A DNA stretch of 64,000 bases from NCBI GenBank assembly GCA_016124655.1, contig WGNI01000003.1, forward strand, positions 186,001 to 250,000, given 5' to 3'. A program made the position numbers and the translations under genes. The notes under the pieces are model-generated. The model searched no databases and was not told where the DNA came from. It was given only the letters and a program-made list of their open reading frames with translations. This stretch comes from Alphaproteobacteria bacterium. GTDB taxonomy: Bacteria; Pseudomonadota; Alphaproteobacteria; Caulobacterales; Aquidulcibacteraceae. Below are positions 53,858 through 63,029 of the stretch, one piece after another (within the stretch, counting starts at the first letter, position 1; every line of letters begins with the position of its first letter).

Positions 53858-55252
53858 TCACAGAAGAACGCTTCGAAAGACATCGCCGATGCGCGCCGCC
53901 GTTGAGCGGTCAATTCTGTGCGATGTCGGCAGATTGACCCCGGATGCGGCGATCCGAGCGCTGACCGGGCAAGGCTTCGCCCATGGCCGGAAGGCCGGCA
54001 TAGCCGAAAGCGAATTGAAGAAGGGCCTCACTTCAATGTTCTCAGCCCGGCACGCCGCGATCAACGCGTCGCGCTTTTGAGGCGGCACGAGCGCACACAC
54101 AAACCAAACGACCGGCCCTGCAGGCGCCGACATGGCGGGCGGGAAGCGCACGCAATCGAGGCCTTCAAATGCCTCGCGGTACATCGCCTCCAGCGCCGCT
54201 CTGTCTGCGATGAACGTGTCCAAACGATCCAATTGCGCAAGGCCGATTGCGCCCTGCAAGTTCGTCATACGATAATTGAAACCCACCTCTTCATGCCAAT
54301 AGCGCCGCTCCGGACGCATGCCATGATCACGCAGCATGCGCATGCGTTGCGCCAGCGCCGCGTCGCTGGTGACGCACATGCCGCCTTCACCCGTCGTCAC
54401 GATCTTGTTGGCGAAGAATGAGAACGAGGCGACGTCTGACCAGGCCCCTACCGGTCGTCCGTCGTAGGTAGCGCCGTGCGCTTCTGCGCAATCCTCCAAG
54501 ACAAACAGCCCATGTTTGCGCGCGATCGCCTGAATCGCCCGCATGGGCGCAACGCGGCCAAACACGTGCACAGGCATGATAGCGCGCGTGCGCGGCGTAA
54601 TGGCCGCTTCGACTGTCTCCGGAGACAGACACCAGGTGTCTTCGTCGACATCCATCAGCACCGGCGTGGCGCCGCAATGGATGACCGTGTTCGCCGACGC
54701 GGCGAACGTGAAATCCGGAACGATCACTTCATCGCCCGGTCCAATGCCCAGCGCCGTCAGCGCCAAGTGCAGTGAAACCGTGCCGTTGCTGGTCGCCACC
54801 CCCTCGGTGTGACCGATGCGTTGGGCAAAGCGCTCCTCGAACGAACGCAAGAGAGCGCCTTGGGAGGAGATCCACGTGGAGAGGAACGCGTCCATGACCG
54901 CGCGAAACTCCGTGTGCGTCAGGTGCGGCTCCGCAACCGGCGTCAGCGCGCGTTCGCGCCGCAGGGCGATATCAACAAGTTTGCCGTGCGCATCGCAGAC
55001 CGGGGCGGCCACGGCATTGGCGCAGTCGCGCCAAGGCTTCGTGAAGTCCTCAACCCTTGGCGACTGCAGGTGCCGGCCCTCGCGCAAGCCAGCGCGCAAC
55101 TGATCGAGGTGGGCCGCTCCGAGCAATGTTCCGTCCGGCCGCGTGACGAATACGACGCCATACCCATTGTCCAGGGCGCGCTCGATGGCGACCCAAACGC
55201 TGTCCGTCGCGGCGACGCTGAAGCGTTCCCGCACACCCACTTCATCGCTCAT
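53858..55252 (-). CDS. CBS-domain / DegT-DnrJ-EryC1 sugar aminotransferase fusion
   Basis: 464 residues from ATG 55252, which overlaps the kinase stop (ATGA). Residues 1-110 resemble a CBS pair (SVWVAIERALDNGYGVVFVT, LLGAAHLDQLRAGLREGRHL), the rest is the aminotransferase: VATSNGTVSLHLALTALGI, VPDFTFAASANTVIHCGATP, EDCAEAHGATYDGRP and the PLP Lys in SFSFFANKIVTTGEGG, close to GDP-perosamine synthase-type enzymes. It puts an amino group on a nucleotide sugar. A CBS pair before this enzyme is unusual; it may sense a nucleotide. Confidence 0.88.
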   Translation of the reverse strand: MSDEVGVRERFSVAATDSVWVAIERALDNGYGVVFVTRPDGTLLGAAHLDQLRAGLREGRHLQSPRVEDFTKPWRDCANAVAAPVCDAHGKLVDIALRRERALTPVAEPHLTHTEFRAVMDAFLSTWISSQGALLRSFEERFAQRIGHTEGVATSNGTVSLHLALTALGIGPGDEVIVPDFTFAASANTVIHCGATPVLMDVDEDTWCLSPETVEAAITPRTRAIMPVHVFGRVAPMRAIQAIARKHGLFVLEDCAEAHGATYDGRPVGAWSDVASFSFFANKIVTTGEGGMCVTSDAALAQRMRMLRDHGMRPERRYWHEEVGFNYRMTNLQGAIGLAQLDRLDTFIADRAALEAMYREAFEGLDCVRFPPAMSAPAGPVVWFVCALVPPQKRDALIAACRAENIEVRPFFNSLSAMPAFRPWAKPCPVSARIAASGVNLPTSHRIDRSTAARIGDVFRSVLL

Positions 55253-56283
55253 GCGCATGCCAGGGCGCGCAGGTAATTGTCGTCAAGTTCCGGAGCGTAC
55301 AGCACCACGGAAGCGCCCTCGCGATCCATCTTGATCGGCACATGAGCAAGTTTGGACATGGCCGCGCGCACGCTAAGCGCCTTTTCCGGCGGTACGTACA
55401 TCATAAGGAATCCGCCGCCGCCCGCGCCAAGCAGTTTGCCGCCGAGCGCGCCGGCCGCGCGCGCCGCCTCGTACGCTTCATCAACCGCACAATTGCTGAC
55501 GCCCTCTGCGAGCGTGCGCTTCAACGTCCAAGTCTCATGCAGCAAGCGTCCGAACGCATCGAGCGGCGTTGATTCATCCTCCAGAATGGTCTGACCTTCA
55601 CCGACGATCTCGTAGAGCCGCATCAATTCAGATTGACGCGCGCCGATGTTCTTCGTTTTGGCGGCCTCCACGTCACTGGCGGAGCGGGTGAAGCCGGTAA
55701 AGAAGAGCATCAAACGCGATTCCAGCGCGCTCCTGCGTGCATTGGACAAGCGCACGGGCGCGACGCTGAAATCGCCATTTGAGTCAAAATCGATGCGATT
55801 GCATCCGCCATACGCGGTCGCGATCTGATCTTGCAGACCGCCTGCTTCCTTCAGCAGGTCACGCTCGACGCGAATGGCTTCTGAAGCGAGGATGCGCTTG
55901 GAGCACAGCTTTCCCTGATCGCCCATCAGCGCATTCAGCATGGACACGGTGAAGGCCGACGATGAACCAAGGCCCGAACGCGAAGGCAGATCCGCGTTGT
56001 AGATGATCTCATAACCGGTCCGGTCGTTCACCCCGTAATGCTCGAGCACTGCGCGGACAACCGGGTTTTGGATTTGAGAGACAGCGTTAACCTCTTCCAG
56101 CATGCCCCACGCGACGCGGTAGTTGAACTGGAAGAGCGCCGGCAGTTTGCGCAATTGAACATAGACGTATTTGTCGATTGTCGTTGACAGCACCGCGCCA
56201 GGCGCCGGCCGCATCAGCCAGTCGCGGAGATCTGTGCCTCCGCCGAAAAAAGAGATGCGCAACGGCGTGCGAACGATGATCAC
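55249..56283 (-). CDS. hddA: GHMP kinase, D-glycero-D-manno-heptose 7-phosphate kinase-like
   Basis: 344 residues. RTPLRISFFGGGTDLRDWL at the start and DLPSRSGLGSSSAFTVSML (the ATP-binding GHMP motif) and KLLGAGGGGFLMMYVPP at the end identify the HddA/GDP-heptose kinase branch. It makes heptose 1,7-bisphosphate (or the alpha anomer) for GDP-heptose. The guanylyltransferase is divergent at 56446. A TGACATTGTCA palindrome is in the divergent promoter. First gene of the island operon. Confidence 0.9.
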   Translation of the reverse strand: MIIVRTPLRISFFGGGTDLRDWLMRPAPGAVLSTTIDKYVYVQLRKLPALFQFNYRVAWGMLEEVNAVSQIQNPVVRAVLEHYGVNDRTGYEIIYNADLPSRSGLGSSSAFTVSMLNALMGDQGKLCSKRILASEAIRVERDLLKEAGGLQDQIATAYGGCNRIDFDSNGDFSVAPVRLSNARRSALESRLMLFFTGFTRSASDVEAAKTKNIGARQSELMRLYEIVGEGQTILEDESTPLDAFGRLLHETWTLKRTLAEGVSNCAVDEAYEAARAAGALGGKLLGAGGGGFLMMYVPPEKALSVRAAMSKLAHVPIKMDREGASVVLYAPELDDNYLRALACA

Positions 56284-56342
56284 GGACGTCCCCCGTGGCG
56301 AGGAGCCTTGTCTTGAGCCGAATCAGTGGACGGTTGGTAACC

Positions 56343-56353
56343 TGACATTGTCA
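56343..56353. promoter_or_regulatory. Palindrome TGACATTGTCA in the divergent hddA-hddC promoter
   Basis: An 11-bp perfect palindrome with a single central base, between two divergent genes, flanked at 56336-56341 and 56372-56377 by GGTAAC and GTTACC. A possible operator, inferred only. Confidence 0.4.
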
Positions 56354-56445
56354 ATATGACCTCGCCTTAATGTTACCTCGGCCCCATCGTGACACGCAGT
56401 GCGGCCCGTCAGGCCGGCTGTGCTGGATTCAGCAAGGAATGGACC

Positions 56446-57213
56446 ATGCGGCAGGCGGTTGTGCTCGTTGGCGGTCTTGGCGCGCGCCTGGGCCCGCGCA
56501 CCTCAGCCACTCCCAAGCCCTTGATGCCCATGGGAAACGGCCGGGTATTCCTCGACTATGGGTTGGCGCACCTCATCAGCCAGGGGATCAGCGAGATCCT
56601 TCTCTTGGCGGGGCACCTGGGCGAGCAAGTCATGGCCCGCTATGATGGATGGACGTTCGGCCGCTGCCGCATCGCGGTCATCCGGGAGCCGCAGCCCGCA
56701 GGAACCGCCGGCGCCCTCCGTCTGGCCGCCGGCCGGCTCGATGATATCTTCGTGATGACGAACGGAGATTCTCTGTTCGAATGCGCGATCCCTCCCCTCC
56801 ATCGAGCCTTGCGGCCCGACGATAGGGGTGCGCTGGCGCTGCGCTGGGTCCCCGACGCGGCCCGATTTGGCACGGTGGAGCTCCAGCACGGCCGCGTGTC
56901 GAACTTTGAAGAAAAGGGGGCCAAGTCCGGTCCGGGACTGGTGAATGGCGGCGTTTACGTCCTGCGCCGCGAGATCGTCGACCGAATTGGCCCCGCCCCA
57001 TGCTCGATGGAGTATGAGGTGTTTCCCGCGCTTGCGCGGGCGGGACGCCTCGCTGGAGCAGTGTGCGAGGACTATTTTATCGATATCGGCGTTCCAGAGA
57101 CCCTGGCGGAGGCGGAGCAGACGCTTCCCAATCGTCCGCTTGCGGCAGCTGTGCGGCGCATGTTTGAGAGCGCTTCGCCGCCATTCAACAAGACGGGCGC
57201 AACTCAAGCATAG
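56446..57213 (+). CDS. hddC: D-glycero-D-manno-heptose 1-phosphate guanylyltransferase-like nucleotidyltransferase
   Basis: 255 residues from ATG 56446. LVGGLGARLGPRTSATPKPL is the nucleotidyltransferase signature; FVMTNGDSLFE holds the metal Asp; NGGVYVLRREIVDRIG and EYEVFPALARAGRLAG follow. Sequence and place beside hddA fit HddC, which makes GDP-heptose. A thymidylyltransferase-like activity is not excluded. The isomerase GmhA and phosphatase GmhB are not in the window. Confidence 0.83.
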   Translation: MRQAVVLVGGLGARLGPRTSATPKPLMPMGNGRVFLDYGLAHLISQGISEILLLAGHLGEQVMARYDGWTFGRCRIAVIREPQPAGTAGALRLAAGRLDDIFVMTNGDSLFECAIPPLHRALRPDDRGALALRWVPDAARFGTVELQHGRVSNFEEKGAKSGPGLVNGGVYVLRREIVDRIGPAPCSMEYEVFPALARAGRLAGAVCEDYFIDIGVPETLAEAEQTLPNRPLAAAVRRMFESASPPFNKTGATQA

Positions 57214-57658
57214 CGCGTCGGTCACGCGCAGGATCGGCAGCGGCCGTTTCACTTGAAGTTTTGGCGCTGACGCTCCGCAAAGGACTTTCGGCCCGTTACT
57301 TATCTTCCCTGCGGCAGCGTCGCTAGTGCGCCAAACCAAGACCATTCGCGAGTCCAGCGCAACGGCCGGACGCGCCGACCCCGCCATGGGCGACCGGCTG
57401 AGCGCGGCGGCCAGGTTATCGCCGCAGCGAGCCGATCGCGGCGTTAGGCTCAATCGGCGTCGGTCCCCGCGCCAGCCCGCCATGCCTTGGCGCTCCCACG
57501 CATGACGCCTATTTCAGCTTTTGGGCGCCCTTGACGGTTTTGGGCAATGGCGCCAAAAACCTTCCCGCGTCGTCTTGTCCGTCCCGTGCAGAAAGAGCCC
57601 GCCGTTTCAGGCGCGCCGCAGCGGGAGGCGGCGGTCGCATGAGGAAACGCTCGGGAGG
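57214..57658. other. Intergenic region between the island and the catabolic cluster
   Basis: 445 bases without a gene I can support. It contains the promoter of the TonB-dependent receptor at its right end. Composition returns to high GC after about 57300, so the island border is probably here. Confidence 0.5.
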
Positions 57659-60076
57659 ATGATGGTGATAACCGATCATAACGGAACCGAACGCCGCCGC
57701 AGGCTCGCGCTTGGGGCGGGCTCGTTTGCGCTGGCCGGATTCAGCGCCGCAACCGCGCTGTGCCTTTTTCCCGCCAGCGCCGCTGCGCAAAACGCGGAAG
57801 CGCAGGATCAACGCACCGTCAATGAAATCATCGTCACCGCGCAGCGGCGTGAGGAAGCCGTCCAGGACATTCCCTTGGCGGTCAGCGCCTTTGACGAGGC
57901 CGCCATCGAAAATCTCAACGCGCGCGACATCCGCGACCTCACCGGCGTGGTGCCAAACCTCGTGATTTCCGAAGTGTCGATCGGGCCCAGCATGACGCAG
58001 GTTTCGCTGCGCGGCGTGAACTCGCAGGATCCAGAAAAAAGCTTCGATCCAGCGGTCGGCGTATTCGTCGACGGCGTCTATCTCGGCACATCAGCCTTCA
58101 ATCTCCTGAATTCGTTCGATCTGGAGCGGATAGAAATTCTGCGCGGTCCCCAAGGGACGCTGTTCGGCCGCAACACGACCGGCGGCGCCGTCAATGCGTT
58201 CCGCACGCGCCCAACCGGGGAATTCGGCGTCCGCTCGCAGGTGATCGTCGGCAGTGACGATCGCTTGGACGCACAGGGCATCGTGAATCTTTCGCTCGCG
58301 GAGAACCTTCTCGCCCTGAAGCTCTCCGGGTACGGCCAAACCGATGGCGGCCTGTGGGACAATCCCGCCGGCGGCGCCACGGGCGCCAAAGATCGTTGGG
58401 GCGCCGGCGCCCGGATGTTGTGGACGCCGACGCCGGACTTTGAGGTGGATTTCATCTACGATCACGCCGAAGACAACAGCGAACTCACGCCTTACATTCC
58501 GCGCGGCATTGCGGTGATTTCCCCTTTGTCGCCGCGGCTCACGCAAACCACATTTCCGACGCCGGCCACGGTCGTCGTGGGATTCGGACCCGATCGCCTG
58601 TGCACGATCGCGGGCGGACGCTGCCTGCAGAACGATTTTTCGTTTTCGCGGATCACGGATCCGCACTTTCAAGACTCCGAACTGGACGCCTTTACAGTGA
58701 ACGCGGACTGGGACGTGAGCGACGCGCTCAATATCGCCGCCGTGTTTGGATGGCGCGATAGCTCCGAGGCGGTTTACATCGACTTCGACGGTACCGACCT
58801 CACGATCTTTAACGTCGTGCGCAAACAGGACTACAGCCAGTGGAGCGGAGAAATCCGTCTGGCGTCGGACTTCGACGGCCCGTTCAATTTCGTCGCCGGC
58901 CTGTATCATTTCGAAAGCGAATATGCGCTGCGCCAAGCGATCAAGCTGGACGCGGCCATGGTTGCGCCGGTTCCAGCCCTCGGGGTGAGCTACGTCAACG
59001 GCTCCGGGGATGAAGACAATCACGAAGCGTCCACCACCGCCGTGTTCGCGCAGGTGGATTGGGCGCTGACCGACGCCTTTACGCTGACGCTCGGCGGACG
59101 CGGCACCTGGGACGAAAAGGAAGTGTATACCCGCTTCGTCGGCGCGCCCCCGGGCGTCACCAACGCGTATCAAGTAACGGACGGCATTTTGCCGGGCCGG
59201 CCAATCACGTCACAGGGCGGCGCCAATGAGGAATGGTTCGAGTTTACGCCCCGCGTCGCCGTGAACTGGCGGCTCAACGAAGACTTTCTGGCCTATGCCT
59301 CATACACCAGGGGCTACAATGCCGGCGGCTTCAGCGCGCGCGCCGGCACGGTGGCTGATGTCACAACGCCGTTCGATCCGGAATTCATCAACGCCTATGA
59401 AGTGGGATTCAAGTCCGACTGGTTTGACCGCCGCGCGCGGTTGAATGTTGCCCTGTTTTACAACGATTACGAAGACAAGCAGGAAGAAGCGATTCAGCCG
59501 GGCCCCCCGCCGACCTTCACCTCCACCACGGTGCGCAATGTCTCCGGCGCACGCATCATGGGCCTGGAAGTCGAAGCGACCGCAATCCTTAACGACTATT
59601 TCCGCATCGACGCGTCCCTGGGCGTCATGGATGGCGAGTACACCGACTACGACGCCTTCCTGGGCTCTGGCCAATACGTGTCCACGCCCGCCCAGCCGTC
59701 CGGCACGCTTTTGGCGGCGGATTTCACGCCGCTGACATTGCGGAGGCTTCCCGAAGTCACCGCCTCGATCACGCCCGCGTTTGAAGCGCCGCTTGGACCC
59801 GGCATGTTCTCCGCCCGCTCGACGGTGCGCTACGTGTCCGAGCAATACGCGGAGTTCTTCAACGATCCCCGTGGCCTCATCCCGGACCAGACGTTTGTCG
59901 ACGCCTCGATCTCGTATGCGTTCGCAGGCCCGGATTCCGATCGCGTTCGCGTGACGCTGTTCGGCGAAAACCTCACGGAAAATCAGGAGGTGTCCTCGTT
60001 CACGAATTCAATCGTGGACTTTGGAACAGTTGCTGCGCCGCGCACATGGGGCGTGGAAGTGCAGGTGCGCTATTGA
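57659..60076 (+). CDS. TonB-dependent outer membrane receptor
   Basis: 805 residues or slightly fewer: ATG 57659, ATG 57662 and GTG 57665 are in frame and GGGAGG sits at 57653-57658, which suits the GTG best. Long basic signal (RRRRLALGAGSFALAGFSAA, ends ASAAAQ). Plug: NEIIVTAQRREEAVQDIPLA, FDLERIEILRGPQGTLFGRN. Barrel to the end WGVEVQVRY with the aromatic C terminus. It stands beside P450 and dehydrogenases, so the substrate may be a hydrophobic organic compound. Convergent with the TetR gene by a 7-base overlap. Confidence 0.92.
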   Translation: MMVITDHNGTERRRRLALGAGSFALAGFSAATALCLFPASAAAQNAEAQDQRTVNEIIVTAQRREEAVQDIPLAVSAFDEAAIENLNARDIRDLTGVVPNLVISEVSIGPSMTQVSLRGVNSQDPEKSFDPAVGVFVDGVYLGTSAFNLLNSFDLERIEILRGPQGTLFGRNTTGGAVNAFRTRPTGEFGVRSQVIVGSDDRLDAQGIVNLSLAENLLALKLSGYGQTDGGLWDNPAGGATGAKDRWGAGARMLWTPTPDFEVDFIYDHAEDNSELTPYIPRGIAVISPLSPRLTQTTFPTPATVVVGFGPDRLCTIAGGRCLQNDFSFSRITDPHFQDSELDAFTVNADWDVSDALNIAAVFGWRDSSEAVYIDFDGTDLTIFNVVRKQDYSQWSGEIRLASDFDGPFNFVAGLYHFESEYALRQAIKLDAAMVAPVPALGVSYVNGSGDEDNHEASTTAVFAQVDWALTDAFTLTLGGRGTWDEKEVYTRFVGAPPGVTNAYQVTDGILPGRPITSQGGANEEWFEFTPRVAVNWRLNEDFLAYASYTRGYNAGGFSARAGTVADVTTPFDPEFINAYEVGFKSDWFDRRARLNVALFYNDYEDKQEEAIQPGPPPTFTSTTVRNVSGARIMGLEVEATAILNDYFRIDASLGVMDGEYTDYDAFLGSGQYVSTPAQPSGTLLAADFTPLTLRRLPEVTASITPAFEAPLGPGMFSARSTVRYVSEQYAEFFNDPRGLIPDQTFVDASISYAFAGPDSDRVRVTLFGENLTENQEVSSFTNSIVDFGTVAAPRTWGVEVQVRY

Positions 60077-60882
60077 CCGGCGCGCCGGCGCCGCGCCGCA
60101 GCGCTGGCGGCGGTTTCCTTGCGCGGCGGCGATCCTCCCCGCGTGGGCTTCAGCGGCGCGACCTTTCCGCCTTGTGCCCGCGCCGCGCTTTCGGCCGCAC
60201 GCTCCGACGCCTGGCGCAGGAGCGTGCGGCCGCCTTTATCGTCCGTGAGCGCCTTCAGGAATTCGATCATGGCGCTGACGCGTATCGGGCCGTCTTCGGC
60301 GAACCATCCATGGCAAGCAATGCCGTCGAGCAGAAAGCGCGTGATGTCCCTTCGCAGATGGAACCCTTCCGCGGCCTGTTCGGCGGGCGAGAACAGGAGC
60401 GCAGCGGTCTCCCGGCGCGCCCGGTCATAGGCGTCCATCGCGGGCTCGAACACAGCCGCAAGGTCCGGATCGGTGCGAGCCGCGTTCGCGAGCTCGCAAT
60501 AGGCTTTGTAGTCGTCGGTTTGATTTTGCGCCCACGCGATCTCGATGGCCTGGTGGCGCCAATCGGGACCGTGCTCGATATGGCTGACGATCGCTTCGAA
60601 TTTGGCGATGCGTTCGCGCATCACGAAATGCACGGTGGCTTCAATCAGCGCCATGCGCGTGGGGAAATGATAGAGCATCGCCGAGCGCGTCATGTCGGCT
60701 TGTTCAGCGACCGTCACGGCGTTGGTGCCGGCGTAGCCATAGTGCGCCAGGCAGTGCACCGCCGCGTTCATGATGCGCCGTCGGGTCGCGCCGCTCTTGC
60801 GCAATTCGCCGGCGCCCGCTTCCGTCGGGTCGGGCAGCGGCGCGCGTCCGCTGGCTTTCGGCGTGCGCCCACGTCCGCTCAT
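60070..60882 (-). CDS. TetR family transcriptional regulator
   Basis: 270 residues from ATG 60882. N-terminal HTH: TRRRIMNAAVHCLAHYGYAG, NAVTVAEQADMTRSAMLYHF. The ligand domain follows (about 95-230). The C-terminal tail is Arg/Ala-rich (AASAAARRRRAGQ), longer than usual. It diverges from the P450 gene and so probably represses P450 and the following genes; the operator would lie in 60883-60971. A longer start at 60906 is possible. Confidence 0.9.
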   Translation of the reverse strand: MSGRGRTPKASGRAPLPDPTEAGAGELRKSGATRRRIMNAAVHCLAHYGYAGTNAVTVAEQADMTRSAMLYHFPTRMALIEATVHFVMRERIAKFEAIVSHIEHGPDWRHQAIEIAWAQNQTDDYKAYCELANAARTDPDLAAVFEPAMDAYDRARRETAALLFSPAEQAAEGFHLRRDITRFLLDGIACHGWFAEDGPIRVSAMIEFLKALTDDKGGRTLLRQASERAAESAARAQGGKVAPLKPTRGGSPPRKETAASAAARRRRAGQ

Positions 60883-60971
60883 CATGCCCCTTCGCGTCTC
60901 ATGCAAACGCCGTCATGGCGCCACGCGCGCGCCTTTGCGTCAAGCGAACGCACCCGCTCGCAGAGCCGCGT

Positions 60972-62252
60972 ATGACCAGCCGCGGTTCCTCTGCTGACGC
61001 GCCCGACGCGCGTCAACCTATGCCGGTGCGGCTGCGAGATCCCGAGCTGATCGCGGCGCCATGGTCGCTCTACGCCGCCCTGCACGCGTACAGCGGCGTC
61101 GGTCGCGATGAAGAAACGGGCGTATGGATCGTTGCCGGCTACGACCAAATTCAAGAGATTCTCCGCGATCAGGCGCGCTTCTCCGCGCAGGTCGACCGCC
61201 CTTCGCTGCGCCCCGAAGGCATGCCCGCGCAAGCCAAGGCCATTCTTGCGGAAACCGTGCAGTCGATTCCCACTTTGGTCGGCGCCGACGCGCCCACGCA
61301 CACGCGCCTGCGCCCGCTGGTGAACCTCGTCTTCAGCGCCGAACGCGTCGAGGCCATGGCCCCGGGCATCGCCGACATCGTCGATACGCTGATCGACGGG
61401 TTTGTCGACGCCGGCGCCTGCGAGTTCGTGTCCGCCTTTTCCGCGCCGCTGCCGCTGACGATCATCGCCGATCAGCTCGGCCTCGGCCGCGAGCGCATTG
61501 CGCTCGTCAAGGCGTGGTCAGACGCCTTCATTCAGATCCTCGGCCTGATGGGCGATGAGGCAAGCCTGATTGAAAGCGCGCGCCTGCAGCGCGACGCGAT
61601 TGAATATTTGATGGCGGAGGCGACTGCGCGGCGCGCGCAGCCTTCCAACACGCTCCTGAGCGCGTTGGCGAATGTTCGAGATGAGAATGGCGCGGTTCTG
61701 GACGATTCCGAACTGATTTCCATTCTCACGCAATTGATGGTGGCGGGAAACGAAACCACCACGAACACGCTCACCGCGGGCATGCTCATCTTGGCGCAGG
61801 ATCAGGCTCTGCAGCAGCGGGTGCGCAATGGCGACGCCCGCACTTTGCGGCTCTTCGTGGAGGAAGTGCTGCGCGCCGAAAGCCCCGTCCAGGGCCATTA
61901 CCGTCGGACGAAGTGTCCCGTCGCGATCGGCGGAACCCAAATCCCCGAAGGCGCCGTCGTGCACCTGCGCTATGGCGCGGGCAATCGCGACGCGCGCATG
62001 TTCCCGAACCCAAGCCAGATCGACGTCACGCGCGCGAATGCGCCTCAGCACCTCGCCTTCGGCGGGGGACCGCATTTCTGCGTCGGCGCCATGCTGGCGC
62101 GGCGGGAATTGGCCATCGGCTTTCGCCGCCTTTTGGATCGGCTCGATGCGATCACGCTGGACGCGCCGGCGGAAAGCTTGCGCCGCGTGCAAAGCGTGCA
62201 GCATCGCGGAGTTCTCGCCCTGCCGCTCCGGTTCTCGCACCGCGCACCTTAG
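60972..62252 (+). CDS. Cytochrome P450
   Basis: 426 residues from ATG 60972. Landmarks: I-helix VAGNETTTNTLTAG with the proton-relay Glu-Thr, EEVLRAESPVQGHYRRT (ExxR), and the haem loop FGGGPHFCVGAMLARREL with the Cys ligand. A bacterial class I type that needs a ferredoxin partner, which is not visible here. Oxidises an unknown organic substrate. First of four genes on the plus strand after the divergent TetR gene. ATG 61020 is an alternative start. Confidence 0.94.
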   Translation: MTSRGSSADAPDARQPMPVRLRDPELIAAPWSLYAALHAYSGVGRDEETGVWIVAGYDQIQEILRDQARFSAQVDRPSLRPEGMPAQAKAILAETVQSIPTLVGADAPTHTRLRPLVNLVFSAERVEAMAPGIADIVDTLIDGFVDAGACEFVSAFSAPLPLTIIADQLGLGRERIALVKAWSDAFIQILGLMGDEASLIESARLQRDAIEYLMAEATARRAQPSNTLLSALANVRDENGAVLDDSELISILTQLMVAGNETTTNTLTAGMLILAQDQALQQRVRNGDARTLRLFVEEVLRAESPVQGHYRRTKCPVAIGGTQIPEGAVVHLRYGAGNRDARMFPNPSQIDVTRANAPQHLAFGGGPHFCVGAMLARRELAIGFRRLLDRLDAITLDAPAESLRRVQSVQHRGVLALPLRFSHRAP

Positions 62253-62264
62253 GAGATATCCGCT

Positions 62265-63029
62265 ATGGATCTGCAATTGAAGGGCAAGTCCGCACTCGTG
62301 ACTGGCGCGACGCGCGGCATCGGTCGCGCCATAGCCGAGCGCCTGGCGCAGGAGGGCTGCAACATCGCCCTGTGCGCCCGTACGCAAGACTCCGTGCGAT
62401 CTGCCGCCGATGAAGTCGCCGCGAAGCATGGCGTGCGCACGCACGGCGCGGCCGTCGATGTCGCCGATGGCGCGGCGTTGCGCGGCTGGGTGGACGCCGC
62501 CGCCGCAGCGCTTGGCGGCGCCGACATCGTGATCTCGAACGTCAGCGCCGGCGGCGGCGGCCGCACCGGCGAAGATCAATGGCGGCGCAATTTCGAAATT
62601 GATCTCTTGGCGCCGTATCATCTCATCGACGCGGCCATCCCCCACCTCGAACGCGGCGGCGGCGCGATCGTCATGATCTCGTCCACCGCAGCGCTCGAAA
62701 CCTTCAGCGCGCCGCAGCCCTACAATGTCGTGAAGGCAGGGATCATCAACTACGCGAAGAACCTCTCCCAGGCGCTCGCGCCCAAGGGCGTGCGCGTCAA
62801 TTGCATTTCACCCGGACCGATTTGGACCGAAGACGGCGGCTGGGCCTATCTGAAAAAGAACATGCCGGACTTCTACGACCGCACGCTGGCCTCCATTCCA
62901 GGCGGCCGCATGGGATCGCCGGACGACGTTGCGGCAGCGGCTGCGTATCTTGCAAGCCCACTCGCAGGCTACGTCACCGGCGCCAATCTCGTCATTGACG
63001 GCGGCTTCACCAAGCGCGTGCAGTTTTGA
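62265..63029 (+). CDS. Short-chain dehydrogenase/reductase
   Basis: 254 residues. NAD(P) site SALVTGATRGIGRAIAERLA, the VISNVSAGGGG block (NNAG replaced by NVSA), catalytic SST and YNVVKAGIINYAKNLSQAL with Tyr-x3-Lys, and a C-terminal YVTGANLVIDGGF. Oxidises an alcohol or reduces a ketone of the compound handled by this cluster, by inference. A GGAGATATCCGCT ribosome binding site sits 12 bases after the P450 stop. Confidence 0.92.
   Translation: MDLQLKGKSALVTGATRGIGRAIAERLAQEGCNIALCARTQDSVRSAADEVAAKHGVRTHGAAVDVADGAALRGWVDAAAAALGGADIVISNVSAGGGGRTGEDQWRRNFEIDLLAPYHLIDAAIPHLERGGGAIVMISSTAALETFSAPQPYNVVKAGIINYAKNLSQALAPKGVRVNCISPGPIWTEDGGWAYLKKNMPDFYDRTLASIPGGRMGSPDDVAAAAAYLASPLAGYVTGANLVIDGGFTKRVQF

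Noticed and set aside
60903-60938. GCAAA / TTTGC inverted words between tetR and P450 as operator
   Set aside because: Arms are only five bases and widely spaced; not strong enough to list as a site.
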